64,000 nucleotides of DNA, taken from NCBI GenBank assembly GCA_965230265.1, contig OZ245999.1:1302001-1366000 (forward strand), in the 5' to 3' direction. The notes under the pieces are model-generated. The model made no database searches, was not told where the DNA came from, and was given only the letters and a program-made list of their open reading frames with translations. Positions within the stretch are counted from its first letter, which is position 1. Each line of letters opens with the position of its first letter. Origin of the DNA: JAJFKX01 sp965230265. Its GTDB lineage: Bacteria; Pseudomonadota; Gammaproteobacteria; Xanthomonadales; Wenzhouxiangellaceae. A program made the translations under genes and the position numbers. This document shows, piece after piece, positions 1-9,164 of the stretch.

Positions 1-306
1 ACCTACGAGCAATACGAAGCCAATGAAGTACAGGTTGGTGATGCAAGCCAATGGCTTAAAGAGCAGGATGTATGCAAATTGATGCTATGGAATGGCGCGC
101 CGTTGTCATTAGAACCGCCTAATTTCGCAGAGCTGAAAATTACCGAAACCGACCCTGGTGTACGCGGTGATACTTCCGGTGGTGGCGGTAAACCAGCCAC
201 TTTGGAAACGGGTGCTGTGATTCGCGTGCCTTTGTTTGTTAATGAAGGTGAAGTGGTGCGTGTGGACACCCGCACTGGTGAATATGTTGCCCGGGTTAAG
301 GACTAG
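1..306 (+). CDS. efp: Elongation factor P, C-terminal part (5' end outside window)
   Basis: The reading frame is open from the first base and ends in TAG. The roughly 101 residues match the two C-terminal OB domains of elongation factor P, including the GVRGDT and GGGGKPATLETG stretches and a terminal GEYVARVKD. EF-P binds ribosomes stalled at consecutive prolines and stimulates peptide bond formation. The KOW domain and the modifiable lysine lie upstream of the window, so its modification pathway cannot be judged. The next gene starts 9 bp after the stop, which is unusual for efp and suggests read-through into the following run. Confidence 0.95.
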   Translation, partial: TYEQYEANEVQVGDASQWLKEQDVCKLMLWNGAPLSLEPPNFAELKITETDPGVRGDTSGGGGKPATLETGAVIRVPLFVNEGEVVRVDTRTGEYVARVKD

Positions 307-315
307 AGAGCAAGC

Positions 316-1656
316 ATGTCACTTGGCAATACCAGGCGTTTTGCATTATCAGCCAGTTGGGTGATTCCGGTTGAGCCGGAAGGCACCGTGCTGAAAGATC
401 ACACGGTAGTGGTTGAGCAGGACCGTATTCTGGAGGTGTTGCCAAGCCGCCAATTGTCTGAGCGCTACCCGGATATTGATGTGCAGGATATGCCTGGCCA
501 TGTTTTACTGCCGGGTTTGATCAATATGCATGCACATTCAGCCATGGCTTTGATGCGTGGCCTGGCCGATGACTTGCAACTGTCGGTATGGCTGAATGAT
601 CATATCTGGCCAGCTGAGCAGCGCTGGATGGGTTCTGAATATGTCCATGACGGTACCCAGCTGGCGATTTTGGAATATCTGCGTGGCGGTATCACGCTGT
701 ATAACGATAGTTACTTTTTCCCCGATGTGACTGCTGCAGTAACCAGTCAATCGGGAATGCGTGCCTGTGTGGGTTTGCCGGTGATCAGTTTTCCCACCGC
801 CTGGGCACAAAATGTTGATGAGTATATTGGTCGTGGCCTGGAAGTGCATCAGTCGCTGAAAGGGGACCCATTGGTGAGCACCGCTTTTGCGCCGCACGCA
901 CCTTATACCGTCGATGATGAAACCTTTTTACGCATCCGTAAACTGGCTGAGGAAATGGATGTACCGATTCACCTGCATTTACTGGAAACAGCCGGTGAGA
1001 TTGCTGACAGTGAGCGTGACCATGGCTTAAAACCATTGGCACGATTGCAAAAGCTCAACCTATTGGACACCCGTCTGTTGGCAGTGCACATGACAGCATT
1101 GAGTGATTCGGATATCGAAGTTGTCGCCAGACATGGGGTCAATGTGGTGCACTGTCCGGAATCCAATATGAAATTGGCCAGTGGTTTTTGCCCAGTGGCA
1201 AAACTATTGGATGCCGGAGTCAATGTTTGCATCGGCACCGACGGTGCAGCCAGCAACAACGACCTGGATTTACTCGGTGAAATCCGTACAGCGGCTTTAT
1301 TGGCGAAAGGTTATAGCAATAATCCAGAAGCGGTACCCGCAGCCACTGCTTTATCAATGATGACGATTAATGCCGCCAAAGCCCTGGGGATGGAAGACCA
1401 GCTGGGTTCATTGCTACCTGGCAAACAGGCTGATATTTGTGCCGTGGATTTATCCGCGCCGGAAACACAACCTATTCATAATGTTATTTCGCATTTAATC
1501 TATGCAACCAGTCGCCAGCAGGTTCAAAATGTCTGGGTGGCAGGGCGCCAGCTATTGAAAAACCGTGAGCCACTGACCCTGGATGTCGATGAAATTGTCA
1601 GTAATGCCCGAGCTTGGCAAAAACGCGTCAATATTGATTACGCTGCTCAAGCGTAA
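316..1656 (+). CDS. mtaD: TRZ/ATZ family amidohydrolase, probable methylthioadenosine/S-adenosylhomocysteine deaminase
   Basis: This 446-residue protein is a metal-dependent amidohydrolase. Visible metal-site motifs are HAH at residues 72-74 after LLPGLIN, an HLH near 220, HCPESN near 278 and GTDGAASNN near 305. Family members deaminate S-adenosylhomocysteine, methylthioadenosine or related purines. Its place directly upstream of ubiG and a mupP-like gene matches the Pseudomonas arrangement. UbiG produces S-adenosylhomocysteine, so removal of that product is a plausible link, but this is inference. Related chlorohydrolases such as AtzA/TrzN share the fold and the exact substrate cannot be read from sequence. 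Confidence 0.85.
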   Translation: MSLGNTRRFALSASWVIPVEPEGTVLKDHTVVVEQDRILEVLPSRQLSERYPDIDVQDMPGHVLLPGLINMHAHSAMALMRGLADDLQLSVWLNDHIWPAEQRWMGSEYVHDGTQLAILEYLRGGITLYNDSYFFPDVTAAVTSQSGMRACVGLPVISFPTAWAQNVDEYIGRGLEVHQSLKGDPLVSTAFAPHAPYTVDDETFLRIRKLAEEMDVPIHLHLLETAGEIADSERDHGLKPLARLQKLNLLDTRLLAVHMTALSDSDIEVVARHGVNVVHCPESNMKLASGFCPVAKLLDAGVNVCIGTDGAASNNDLDLLGEIRTAALLAKGYSNNPEAVPAATALSMMTINAAKALGMEDQLGSLLPGKQADICAVDLSAPETQPIHNVISHLIYATSRQQVQNVWVAGRQLLKNREPLTLDVDEIVSNARAWQKRVNIDYAAQA

Positions 1657-1688
1657 TTTTACCGAAAATCAAACAAAATGTTATTGCG

Positions 1689-2426
1689 ATGAATCAGTCT
1701 GTTAATCACTCAGCCAAAGACCACACAGCAGAAAATATTGATGTGGCTGAGCAACAACAGTTTGCTCGTTTAGCCAGTCGCTGGTGGGATATGCAGGGTG
1801 AATTTCAAGCGCTGCATGATGTTAACCCCGCTCGCCTGGCTTATGTGACAAGCCGTTGTGAACTGGGCGGCCAGCGAGCTCTGGATGTAGGCTGCGGTGG
1901 TGGTATTCTTGCTGAAAGTTTGGCAGCTTCCGGTGCTGAGGTAACAGGTATTGATGTTACCCGTGAAGTGCTGGAGGTGGCCAGACTGCATCTAATGGAG
2001 TCCGGGCAGCAGGTTAACTACCGGCAGATCACGGTAGAACAACTGGCTGCAGAACACACCAATGAGTTTCCAGTGATTACCTGTATGGAAATGCTGGAAC
2101 ATGTACCTGACCCCGCCTCTATTGTTGCTGCGTGCGCGAAGTTGTTAAAACCAGGTGGGCAACTGTTTTTCAGTACGTTAAATCGCTCGCCATTATCGTT
2201 TGCGCTGGGTATTGTTGCGGCTGAGTACGTCTTGAATCTGGTGCCTCGTGGTACCCATCGCTACGATCGCTTTATTCGTCCCTCAGAGCTGGCTGACTGG
2301 TGCCGAAAAGCTGGATTGGCCGTGCAGGATATCAGTGCATTGCACTATAACCCTATCACTCGTGAGGCCCGCGTTGGCGGTGCACCACGCGTGAACTATC
2401 TGCTGCATGCACAGTTGGATCAATAA
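1689..2426 (+). CDS. ubiG: Ubiquinone biosynthesis O-methyltransferase UbiG
   Basis: A 245-residue class I SAM methyltransferase. The SAM-binding motif LDVGCGGG lies near residues 64-71, followed by the acidic end of strand 2 (GIDV) and the EMLEHVPDP motif typical of UbiG. The N-terminal segment with FARLASRWWD and the late RYDRFIRPSEL segment are characteristic. UbiG carries out both O-methylations in ubiquinone synthesis at the membrane surface. It starts 32 bp after the amidohydrolase and ends 6 bp before the phosphatase, so co-transcription is likely. Confidence 0.95.
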   Translation: MNQSVNHSAKDHTAENIDVAEQQQFARLASRWWDMQGEFQALHDVNPARLAYVTSRCELGGQRALDVGCGGGILAESLAASGAEVTGIDVTREVLEVARLHLMESGQQVNYRQITVEQLAAEHTNEFPVITCMEMLEHVPDPASIVAACAKLLKPGGQLFFSTLNRSPLSFALGIVAAEYVLNLVPRGTHRYDRFIRPSELADWCRKAGLAVQDISALHYNPITREARVGGAPRVNYLLHAQLDQ

Positions 2427-2432
2427 ATCATA

Positions 2433-3128
2433 ATGAATGAGCAGCGACAGGCAGTGATTAAGGGGTGTCTTTTTGATTTGGATGGTACCTTGCTGGACAG
2501 CGCACCAGACCTTACTGCGGCTTTAAATAAAGTGCGTGCAGATTATGACTTGCCTGCGTTACCGGTTGATACGGTACGAGCCGGCGTGTCACGCGGTGCA
2601 TATGGAATGCTGGGTTTGGGGTTTCCCAGCGTGCCTGAAACGGAATACCAGATAATTCGCAAAAAATTTCTGGAATATTACGCCGATGGCAGCACAGAGT
2701 TAAGCCGGCCTTTTCCAGGCATTTCATCTTTTCTGGATCAATTAGATAGCGACAATATTCCCTGGGCAATTGTCACCAATAAGAGCAGTCGATTGACTTT
2801 GCCCATCGTTGCTGCACTGGGTTGGCAGCAGCGAGCAAAAATCGTGGTCTGTGGTGATACTGCTGATGAGCCCAAGCCATCACCCAAACCGGTGTTAATG
2901 GCTTGTGATGCACTGTGTCTGGCACCCAGCAACAGTATTATGATTGGTGATGATGAACGTGATATCCAGGCCGGTCAAAATGCCGGCTGTGCTACAGCTT
3001 CAGTCAGCTGGGGCTATGGTGACCCTGGTTCGGCAGGCTTATTGGCGGCTGACTACCAGTGCAGCAACATTAATGATATGGCAGGTTTATTGGGGATAAA
3101 ATCATTGGCTTCCGGTGGACATCGGTAA
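2433..3128 (+). CDS. mupP: HAD-superfamily phosphatase, MupP/Gph-like
   Basis: A 231-residue HAD hydrolase. Motif I FDLDGTLLDS is at residues 14-23 (nucleophile and acid Asp), motif II is TNKS, and motif IV is GDDERDIQAG. Two functions share this architecture: phosphoglycolate phosphatase (Gph) and MupP, which dephosphorylates N-acetylmuramate 6-phosphate during cell-wall recycling in pseudomonads. The ubiG-adjacent position and the GDDERDIQAG motif favour MupP. No other cell-wall recycling gene is in the window, so the name is moderately secure. Its stop overlaps the next start by one base. Confidence 0.75.
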   Translation: MNEQRQAVIKGCLFDLDGTLLDSAPDLTAALNKVRADYDLPALPVDTVRAGVSRGAYGMLGLGFPSVPETEYQIIRKKFLEYYADGSTELSRPFPGISSFLDQLDSDNIPWAIVTNKSSRLTLPIVAALGWQQRAKIVVCGDTADEPKPSPKPVLMACDALCLAPSNSIMIGDDERDIQAGQNAGCATASVSWGYGDPGSAGLLAADYQCSNINDMAGLLGIKSLASGGHR

Positions 3129-4009
3129 TGGCTCAAACACCGGTTGATTGGTTACGGGCATTTGCGTTCAGCCAGTTTCCTGTACGCGGAGCACTGGTGA
3201 GTTTGCCTGCTAGCTGGCAGCAGCTCACCGCACGCCGGCAATACGTGCAGCCACTGGATCGCTGGCTGGCAGATATGCTCAGCGCCATAACCTTGGTTCG
3301 CAGTGGTATCAAAGCCGATGGTCGCTTGAGTTTGCAAATCCGCAGTCAGGGCAATCCGCATTTGTTGAGTGTGGAATGCAATGAATGCTGGCGAATACGA
3401 GGGACGGTTCGTTTTAGCGATGATCAAAGCATTGCCGCTGATTTAGATGCCATTCAATCGGGTGTGCTGGCGATGCAACTGGAACCACCTCAACAACAGG
3501 TCAGTTATCAAGGGGTGGTACCTTTGCAGGGTAAAACGATCGGTTTGGCTATGCAGCATTACTTCACCAACTCCGAGCAGTTACCCACACAGTTTGTATT
3601 GGGGTTACACGAAAGCAAACACCCGTGGGGGTTGATGTTACAGCGTATGCCAGGTGAAATGGATGAAGATGATTGGCGACGTTTATGCATCCTGGCGGAT
3701 ACTTTACAAGGTGATGAGTTAACAATGCTGGATGCAAAAGCATTGTTAAAGCGGCTGTATCCAGAAGACCAATTGGAACTGTTTGCTACCCAGCAGCCAA
3801 CCTTTCACTGTGCCTGTAGTCGTGTGCGTGTATCCCGGATGTTGTTGCAGCTGGGACAGGAAGAAGCCAATAGCATTATTAATCAGGAAGGTGAGGTCAG
3901 TGTGGCGTGTGAGCATTGTGGTGAACAATATCAATTTGACGCAATTGATATACGGCATCTGTTTACCAGCAATGATGTGACTGCACCAATCAGTGATCAG
4001 TTGCAATAG
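3128..4009 (+). CDS. hslO: Redox-regulated chaperone Hsp33
   Basis: A 293-residue Hsp33. The four zinc-binding redox-switch cysteines are present as C228-x-C230 and C261-x2-C264 near the C-terminus. Under oxidative stress these release zinc and form disulphides, activating holdase activity in the cytoplasm. The N-terminal body carries the family segment around QPLDRWLADMLSA. The start codon overlaps the preceding stop (TAATG), indicating translational coupling. Hsp33 is usually associated with other stress genes, so its place in this run is slightly unusual. Confidence 0.93.
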   Translation: MAQTPVDWLRAFAFSQFPVRGALVSLPASWQQLTARRQYVQPLDRWLADMLSAITLVRSGIKADGRLSLQIRSQGNPHLLSVECNECWRIRGTVRFSDDQSIAADLDAIQSGVLAMQLEPPQQQVSYQGVVPLQGKTIGLAMQHYFTNSEQLPTQFVLGLHESKHPWGLMLQRMPGEMDEDDWRRLCILADTLQGDELTMLDAKALLKRLYPEDQLELFATQQPTFHCACSRVRVSRMLLQLGQEEANSIINQEGEVSVACEHCGEQYQFDAIDIRHLFTSNDVTAPISDQLQ

Positions 4010-4023
4010 CGGTTGTTGTTGCT

Positions 4024-4902
4024 GTGCAAGCCACCGTCGAGAAATGGTGCAGTGAACGCTTAGACCAGGCTGGTGTTCCGTGGCCATTGCTGCAAGTGTT
4101 TATCGCCAAGCAACAATGCCCGGCATTATTGGCTGGGCAAGCATTGATCTATGCTGTACAGGCTTCACTGACCAGCAGTGATGAACCCGATATCGTCAGA
4201 CATAAACTGGCCTGGTGGCAGACAGAGTTACGCCAGCACGCCACCAGCGTGCATCCTGCGTTTATTGCACTGCGGGAAACAGGGCTTAGTAACAACTGGG
4301 ACTGGCAGACAAGCAATGATTGGTGCAACGATTTACAGTTTGTGATTGAACCTAACGCGCCTGAAGACATTAAAGCAATGTGGCAACAGGCAAGTAAGAT
4401 CGCTGGTAACGGTATGGGCTTATTGATTGCTGCCATGCAACAAACCAATGACAACAATGGTGAACACTTCAGCGATCAGTGTAAAAAGCTTGCGAGTATC
4501 AATACAGCCTGCTGGTTACTGCAACAAGTCAATCGCTTGAGTATCGATATCAATGCTCGCCGCTGGATACCACTATCACTACGTGCTCGTTATATTTTGC
4601 GGATTGACGAAAATCAGATCAGTAGTGAAAAAAATGATGGCCTATCGCAGGCCGTGATCGAAATTCTAAATTCAATTGCTCAGTCGTTGCAGGCATCAGA
4701 AATGATATTGAAAACACTTGCAGCCAACGGCAGGGTTGATAATTGCCTGCTGCGTTTATTGGCGATGCAGCGCCTATTGGGTTTGCAGACCGCCAAGCAA
4801 TTGCATCAATCGGCCTCACAACTTTGGCAGCAACCTGTCAAAACACTGGGCCTATCCAGCGCATGGTATTGTTGGCGTGCGGTTCGACAGCTGTCCGGAT
4901 AG
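4024..4902 (+). CDS. Squalene/phytoene synthase-family-like protein, probably non-canonical
   Basis: The 292-residue product starts with GTG 14 bp after hslO. The segment DIVRHKLAWWQTEL resembles the RL.WW..E helix of the squalene/phytoene synthase superfamily, including NDUFAF6-like members. The rest is helical with several Trp and Leu-rich stretches. I cannot see the two aspartate-rich prenyl-diphosphate binding motifs that catalytic members carry. That makes an assembly-factor or otherwise non-enzymatic role possible, as known for NDUFAF6 in complex I assembly. Assignment rests on one motif region plus overall helical character, so confidence is moderate. Confidence 0.55.
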   Translation: MQATVEKWCSERLDQAGVPWPLLQVFIAKQQCPALLAGQALIYAVQASLTSSDEPDIVRHKLAWWQTELRQHATSVHPAFIALRETGLSNNWDWQTSNDWCNDLQFVIEPNAPEDIKAMWQQASKIAGNGMGLLIAAMQQTNDNNGEHFSDQCKKLASINTACWLLQQVNRLSIDINARRWIPLSLRARYILRIDENQISSEKNDGLSQAVIEILNSIAQSLQASEMILKTLAANGRVDNCLLRLLAMQRLLGLQTAKQLHQSASQLWQQPVKTLGLSSAWYCWRAVRQLSG

Positions 4903-4909
4903 ATAAAGC

Positions 4910-5311
4910 ATGAATAGCGAAAGCCCATCAGTAATATACCAACAATATACCGGCGGCTGTCATTGTGGTGATGTCCGCTATCGATTTGAATCGCTGCCAA
5001 TTCAGGAAGTGCTACGCTGTAACTGCTCGTTATGCAGCAGCAATGATTATTTGCACTGGTTTGTGCCCCACGAAAAATTCAGTTTGCTTACCAGCCCATC
5101 CACACTAAGCGAATATCGTTTTCATACCAAACAGGCCAGGCACCTGTTTTGTGCCCGTTGTGGTGTTAAATCTTTTTATCAGCCACGTTCGCATCCGCAA
5201 AGCTGGAGTGTTAATGCACGCTGCGTGGATAGCCTGGATTTGCAACACTTAAAAATTGATCTGTTTGATGGTAGGAACTGGTCCTCAGCGCGTGAACAAC
5301 TGTTTGATTAA
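4910..5311 (+). CDS. GFA/CENP-V family zinc-binding protein
   Basis: A 133-residue protein with the glutathione-dependent formaldehyde-activating enzyme (GFA) fold. Visible zinc ligands are C17-x-C19 (GGCHCG), C37-x-C39-x2-C42 (RCNCSLC) and C81-x2-C84 (FCARCG). Family members include Gfa, which condenses formaldehyde with glutathione, and many proteins of unknown substrate. No formaldehyde dehydrogenase gene is near, so the substrate is unknown. It starts 7 bp after the preceding gene and is the last member of the efp-to-GFA run. Confidence 0.85.
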   Translation: MNSESPSVIYQQYTGGCHCGDVRYRFESLPIQEVLRCNCSLCSSNDYLHWFVPHEKFSLLTSPSTLSEYRFHTKQARHLFCARCGVKSFYQPRSHPQSWSVNARCVDSLDLQHLKIDLFDGRNWSSAREQLFD

Positions 5312-5483
5312 TAAAGATACTCAGTTCAAACCAGCAAAATTTGACCAGAGCATCCCGCTATTGATGTGATGTATTAAAGTGGACAGCCAACTGTTGTTAC
5401 CGCAAGTACGAGTGGAATCATTCAAAAATCAGTCATACAGCCATCATAAGGTACAATAGGCAGCGATTTAGAGTGCTGATTGT

Positions 5484-6617
5484 ATGACCAAACCTGCCAT
5501 TGAAATGACTGCTGGTAATTCGGGATATGAAGCCCAGATCAGTGGTGACTGGACCCTGCCAAATGCTGCCGAGATAGAAAAGCAGATTGGGGTGGCACGT
5601 CGGCATGCATCCGGTGCTACCAACATGTTGAATCTTGCGGCACTTAATAAGCTGGATACCACTGGTGGTTTGATTTTATTGCGGCTGCTGAGTGAACCTG
5701 ATCCGCAAACGCTGCGTGAAAAAATACAACAGGCCAGTGCTGATCATGAACTATTGCTCAGCACCATATCAGAAGCTTTGCAGGCCGAAACACATCCGCG
5801 GCGTCCGCATACACGTGGCATCGATAAAATGTTCGAGCGTACCGGTTCATGGGTGGTGGATACCTGGAAACAGGCGCGTTTGCTGTTACATTTTATCGGG
5901 GTGGTGGTAATCACTGCATTTCGAAACCTATTGCAGCCCTGGCGTTTGCGCTGGACTTCACTGGTTTATCACATGGAACAAACCGGACTGGATGCAGTTC
6001 CTATTGTGAGTTTATTGAGCTTTTTGGTAGGCGCAGTAATTGCATTTTTAGGCTCAACTATTTTGCGTGAGTTTGGCGCACAAATTTATACCGTGGAACT
6101 GATCGGTTATGCCTTCTTCCGTGAATTTGGCGTGCTATTGCCAGCAATCTTGCTTGCTGGCCGTTCCGGCAGTGCGTTCACTGCACAGATCGGGTCCATG
6201 AAAAGCAACGAAGAGCTGGATGCACTGAAAACATTGGGGCTGGATCCTATTGATGTATTGGTGATGCCACGTGTAGTTGCACTGTTGATTATGCTGCCGC
6301 TGTTAACCTTTGGTGCGATGGTCATGGGACTCATCGGTGGAGGTATGGTGGCTGCATTGCTTCTGGATATTTCACCGGGGATGTTTGTCACCCGTCTATA
6401 TGACAATACCGATATTTCCCATTTTTGGGTCGGTATGAGCAAGGCACCGGTATTTGCCTTTATGATTGCAGTGGTTGGTTGTCTGGAAGGTTTTAAAGTC
6501 AGCGGCAGTGCAGAATCAGTCGGCCGGCACACAACCTCATCGGTGGTGCAGGCCATTTTTTTAGTGCTGGTGGCTGATTCCTTATTTGCGCTGTTTTTTG
6601 AACAATTGGGTGTGTAA
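5484..6617 (+). CDS. MlaE-type ABC permease with N-terminal STAS domain
   Basis: A 377-residue inner-membrane permease of the Mla/MCE lipid transport family. Residues 1-100 form a soluble STAS-like domain (LNLAALNKLDTTGG), equivalent to MlaB but fused to the permease. Residues about 140-377 carry the MlaE domain with five to six membrane helices and the conserved stretch around LLAGRSGSAFTAQIGSMK. It starts the operon and its stop overlaps the ATPase start (TAATG). The expected role is moving phospholipid between inner and outer membrane with the following ATPase, MCE protein and lipoprotein. Direction of transport cannot be deduced. Confidence 0.9.
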   Translation: MTKPAIEMTAGNSGYEAQISGDWTLPNAAEIEKQIGVARRHASGATNMLNLAALNKLDTTGGLILLRLLSEPDPQTLREKIQQASADHELLLSTISEALQAETHPRRPHTRGIDKMFERTGSWVVDTWKQARLLLHFIGVVVITAFRNLLQPWRLRWTSLVYHMEQTGLDAVPIVSLLSFLVGAVIAFLGSTILREFGAQIYTVELIGYAFFREFGVLLPAILLAGRSGSAFTAQIGSMKSNEELDALKTLGLDPIDVLVMPRVVALLIMLPLLTFGAMVMGLIGGGMVAALLLDISPGMFVTRLYDNTDISHFWVGMSKAPVFAFMIAVVGCLEGFKVSGSAESVGRHTTSSVVQAIFLVLVADSLFALFFEQLGV

Positions 6618-7450
6618 TGAGTGCAACAGCTATCGATGTAACTGGACACGACAATTTGCAGGACGACAATAACGACAATGTGATCCAGGTTCGTGGTCTG
6701 GTTAATCAGTTCGGTGAAAACCGTGTACACGACCAATTGGATCTGGATGTGCGGCACGGCGAAATTCTTGGGGTCGTGGGGGCGTCAGGAACCGGTAAAT
6801 CGGTATTGTTACGCAGCATTGTGGGTTTGAACACCCCCAGGTCGGGTAACGTCAGGTTGTTTGGTCAGCCACAGGCAGACATGGTGGATGAAAACAATAA
6901 CCTGACAAACCTTCGATTGGGTGTGATGTTTCAAGACGGTGCATTGTTCAGTTCATTGACGGTACGAGAGAATATCAAACTGGCAGTGGACGAACATTAT
7001 GAGCTCAGTGATGAGCTATTGCACCGGATGTCGTGCATGAAAATTGCATTGGTCGGTTTACCACCACATGCTGCCACGCTGTACCCATCCGAGCTGTCTG
7101 GCGGTATGCGCAAACGTGCAGGTTTGGCAAGGGCCTTAGCATTGGACCCGGAGTTACTGTTTCTGGATGAGCCGACTGCAGGTCTGGATCCTGTATCGGC
7201 TGACGGTATTGATCAATTACTGAAAACACTGCGCGATACCCTGGGCTTAACCGTGTTTCTGGTGACCCATGATTTAGACACCTTGCATGCCATTTGTGAC
7301 CGCATAGCGGTACTGGCAGATCGCAAAGTATTGACGATTGGCCCGATGGAAGAAGTATCAAAATATGATCACCCCTGGGTACAGGAATATTTCAGTGGAC
7401 CGCGCGGAAGAATGGTGACCACACAATATGACCACGATAATGACAATTGA
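6617..7450 (+). CDS. ABC transporter ATPase, MlaF-like
   Basis: A 277-residue ATPase of the MCE lipid-transport class. Walker A GASGTGKS is at residues 55-62, the signature LSGGMRKRAGLARAL near 160, Walker B LLFLDEP near 180, and the switch histidine in VTHD. The signature with MRKR is typical of MlaF. An N-terminal Asp/Asn-rich leader of about 20 residues precedes the domain. Translationally coupled to the permease by a one-base overlap, it should power the lipid transporter on the cytoplasmic face. Confidence 0.93.
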   Translation: MSATAIDVTGHDNLQDDNNDNVIQVRGLVNQFGENRVHDQLDLDVRHGEILGVVGASGTGKSVLLRSIVGLNTPRSGNVRLFGQPQADMVDENNNLTNLRLGVMFQDGALFSSLTVRENIKLAVDEHYELSDELLHRMSCMKIALVGLPPHAATLYPSELSGGMRKRAGLARALALDPELLFLDEPTAGLDPVSADGIDQLLKTLRDTLGLTVFLVTHDLDTLHAICDRIAVLADRKVLTIGPMEEVSKYDHPWVQEYFSGPRGRMVTTQYDHDNDN

Positions 7451-7502
7451 GAAACAACACAGAAGCCATCTGCAACAGAGCAGGCTTGAGAGAGTAGATT
7501 AA

Positions 7503-8477
7503 ATGGAACCTAAAGCCAATTTTATCCTGATAGGTGCGTTTACGATTGCTGCCGGACTGGCCATGTTTTTCTTTGTTATCTGGCTGGGGAAATTTTCGGT
7601 AGATCAGGACTATAACTATTACGACATTTTTTTTGAAGATGCAGTCACAGGCTTGGGTAACCGTGGTGCAGTGATGTTTAACGGCATTCAGGTGGGTGAG
7701 GTGATTAACCTGGATGTTGACCCCACCAACCCGGGACGCGTTATTGTGCGAGTGCGCATTGCCTCTGATACACCGGTACGCGCAGATACCCGTGCGCAAT
7801 TGGGCTATCAGGGTTTTACCGGTCTGGCATTTATTGACCTGGAAGGCGGTTCGCCGACCAGCCCAATGCTGGAGGATGTCACCGATGAGCGTATCCCGAT
7901 TATTGTTGCGGAAACCTCAGACTTGCAAACGTTGCTAAGCAGCAGCGGCACGGTTTTTGAGAACATCAACGATCTGCTGGTCAAGGTTAACCGAGTAGTC
8001 AGCACTGAAAATGTTGAGCGAATTTCCAGCATGCTGGAAAATTTTGAGCTCACCGCTGAAGAAATTGCTTTACACCGTTCGGCCATCGGCGATTCTCTGG
8101 AGAATTTACGCGTAGCAACGGATAAGGCCAATATGACTTTGGATAGGGTGGGGAATTTGGTGGCGGACTTTGATACCACCTGGTCTGAGAATGGCGACCA
8201 AATGTTTGCAGACTTGCGTGCAGTCACAGGTGATACCCGTGAGGCGGCCGCACAGGCTCGGGCTTTGGTGGAGCGATTGGATAGTATTATTAATCGCAAT
8301 GAACCGGCTTTGGATGAGTTTGCCCAGGATGGTTTAGGGCAGATTGCGCCTACTTTGCAAGACTTCCGCTTATTGGTGAACCGTTTGGAATCGGTTGCCC
8401 GCAACTTTGAAAACAATCCAGCCGGTTTTTTACTGGGCGATGAGCAAACCGTTGAATTTCAACCTGCAGCCAATTAA
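7503..8477 (+). CDS. MCE/MlaD-family lipid-binding protein
   Basis: A 324-residue periplasmic protein anchored by one N-terminal membrane helix (residues about 7-29). The MCE domain follows (about 40-118, with GLGNRGAVMFNGIQVGEV). The C-terminal 180 residues are helical with heptad character and probably form the oligomeric needle or barrel seen in longer MCE proteins. MCE proteins form hexameric rings with a hydrophobic channel for lipid. It lies 52 bp after the ATPase and 36 bp before the lipoprotein start, as expected for one operon. Confidence 0.92.
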   Translation: MEPKANFILIGAFTIAAGLAMFFFVIWLGKFSVDQDYNYYDIFFEDAVTGLGNRGAVMFNGIQVGEVINLDVDPTNPGRVIVRVRIASDTPVRADTRAQLGYQGFTGLAFIDLEGGSPTSPMLEDVTDERIPIIVAETSDLQTLLSSSGTVFENINDLLVKVNRVVSTENVERISSMLENFELTAEEIALHRSAIGDSLENLRVATDKANMTLDRVGNLVADFDTTWSENGDQMFADLRAVTGDTREAAAQARALVERLDSIINRNEPALDEFAQDGLGQIAPTLQDFRLLVNRLESVARNFENNPAGFLLGDEQTVEFQPAAN

Positions 8478-8513
8478 TCCAGCAGGCAAGACAGAGTTTT
8501 GAGAGCACACATT

Positions 8514-9083
8514 ATGAATAATTTTTTCCGACTGGTGGTCATGCTGCTGGGGCTTGTGATACTGAGTGGCTGTTTGAGCCTTGGACCTGATAGCAAACCC
8601 GTAACGTTGTTCAGATTAGACCCGGTTGTCAGTGACTCTGCAGTAGAGCAGGAACCGATGACGCTAAAACTAAGCATCAGCAGCGGCAGTCTACTGAACA
8701 GTCAGCGCTTATGGGTTTATCAGGAGGACGGCAAGGTTGCCGGTTTTGCAGAAGCACGCTGGGCAATGCCGCTGCCGGAGTTATTCCGACAGACGCTGAT
8801 CAGCAGTTTGGAGCAATCCGGTACAGCCATTGTGCTGGAGTCGCCGGCGCGGGCACCAACACTGCGGGTGGCTATTCGTGATTTTCAAATTCAAAAAACG
8901 GATACTGGCGCCGAGGCGATTGTAGCGATTAAAGCGACATGGATCAGTATGGATGGAGAGGATATTCGACACCAGTTAATACGGGTGAGTGAATCAGCAA
9001 ACCTGGACAGTGCAACAAGCGTGGCAGCCGCCATGGATACTGCGAATAGGAATGTATTACGTCAACTACAGGCCTGGTTATAA
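8514..9083 (+). CDS. ABC-type transport auxiliary lipoprotein, PqiC-like
   Basis: The ATG at 8514 gives a 189-residue protein beginning with a signal peptide and lipobox ending LSGC, with the lipidated cysteine at residue 20. An upstream in-frame TTG at 8499 would add five residues and is less likely. The body matches the ABC_trans_aux/PqiC type (SLGPDSKPVTLFRLDP). Such lipoproteins sit in the outer membrane inner leaflet and dock the MCE needle. Being last in the operon next to the MCE gene fits an outer-membrane receptor for the transporter. Confidence 0.85.
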   Translation: MNNFFRLVVMLLGLVILSGCLSLGPDSKPVTLFRLDPVVSDSAVEQEPMTLKLSISSGSLLNSQRLWVYQEDGKVAGFAEARWAMPLPELFRQTLISSLEQSGTAIVLESPARAPTLRVAIRDFQIQKTDTGAEAIVAIKATWISMDGEDIRHQLIRVSESANLDSATSVAAAMDTANRNVLRQLQAWL

Positions 9084-9164
9084 TAAGTCAGATGCCATTT
9101 ACAAAGTTCATCGAGCGCGCCATAGATTGACTTACCTATATCGATGGTGACTTAAACTTTCTCG

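Noticed and set aside
6107..6757. 216-residue open frame on the minus strand opposite the STAS-permease gene
   Set aside because: It is rich in Ser, Thr and Pro with no domain pattern and lies wholly antisense to a strongly supported Mla-type permease and ATPase start; it is a by-product of that gene's codon use.
7808..8416. 202-residue open frame on the minus strand opposite the MCE gene
   Set aside because: Ser-rich low-complexity product, no recognisable fold, antisense to a clear MCE protein.
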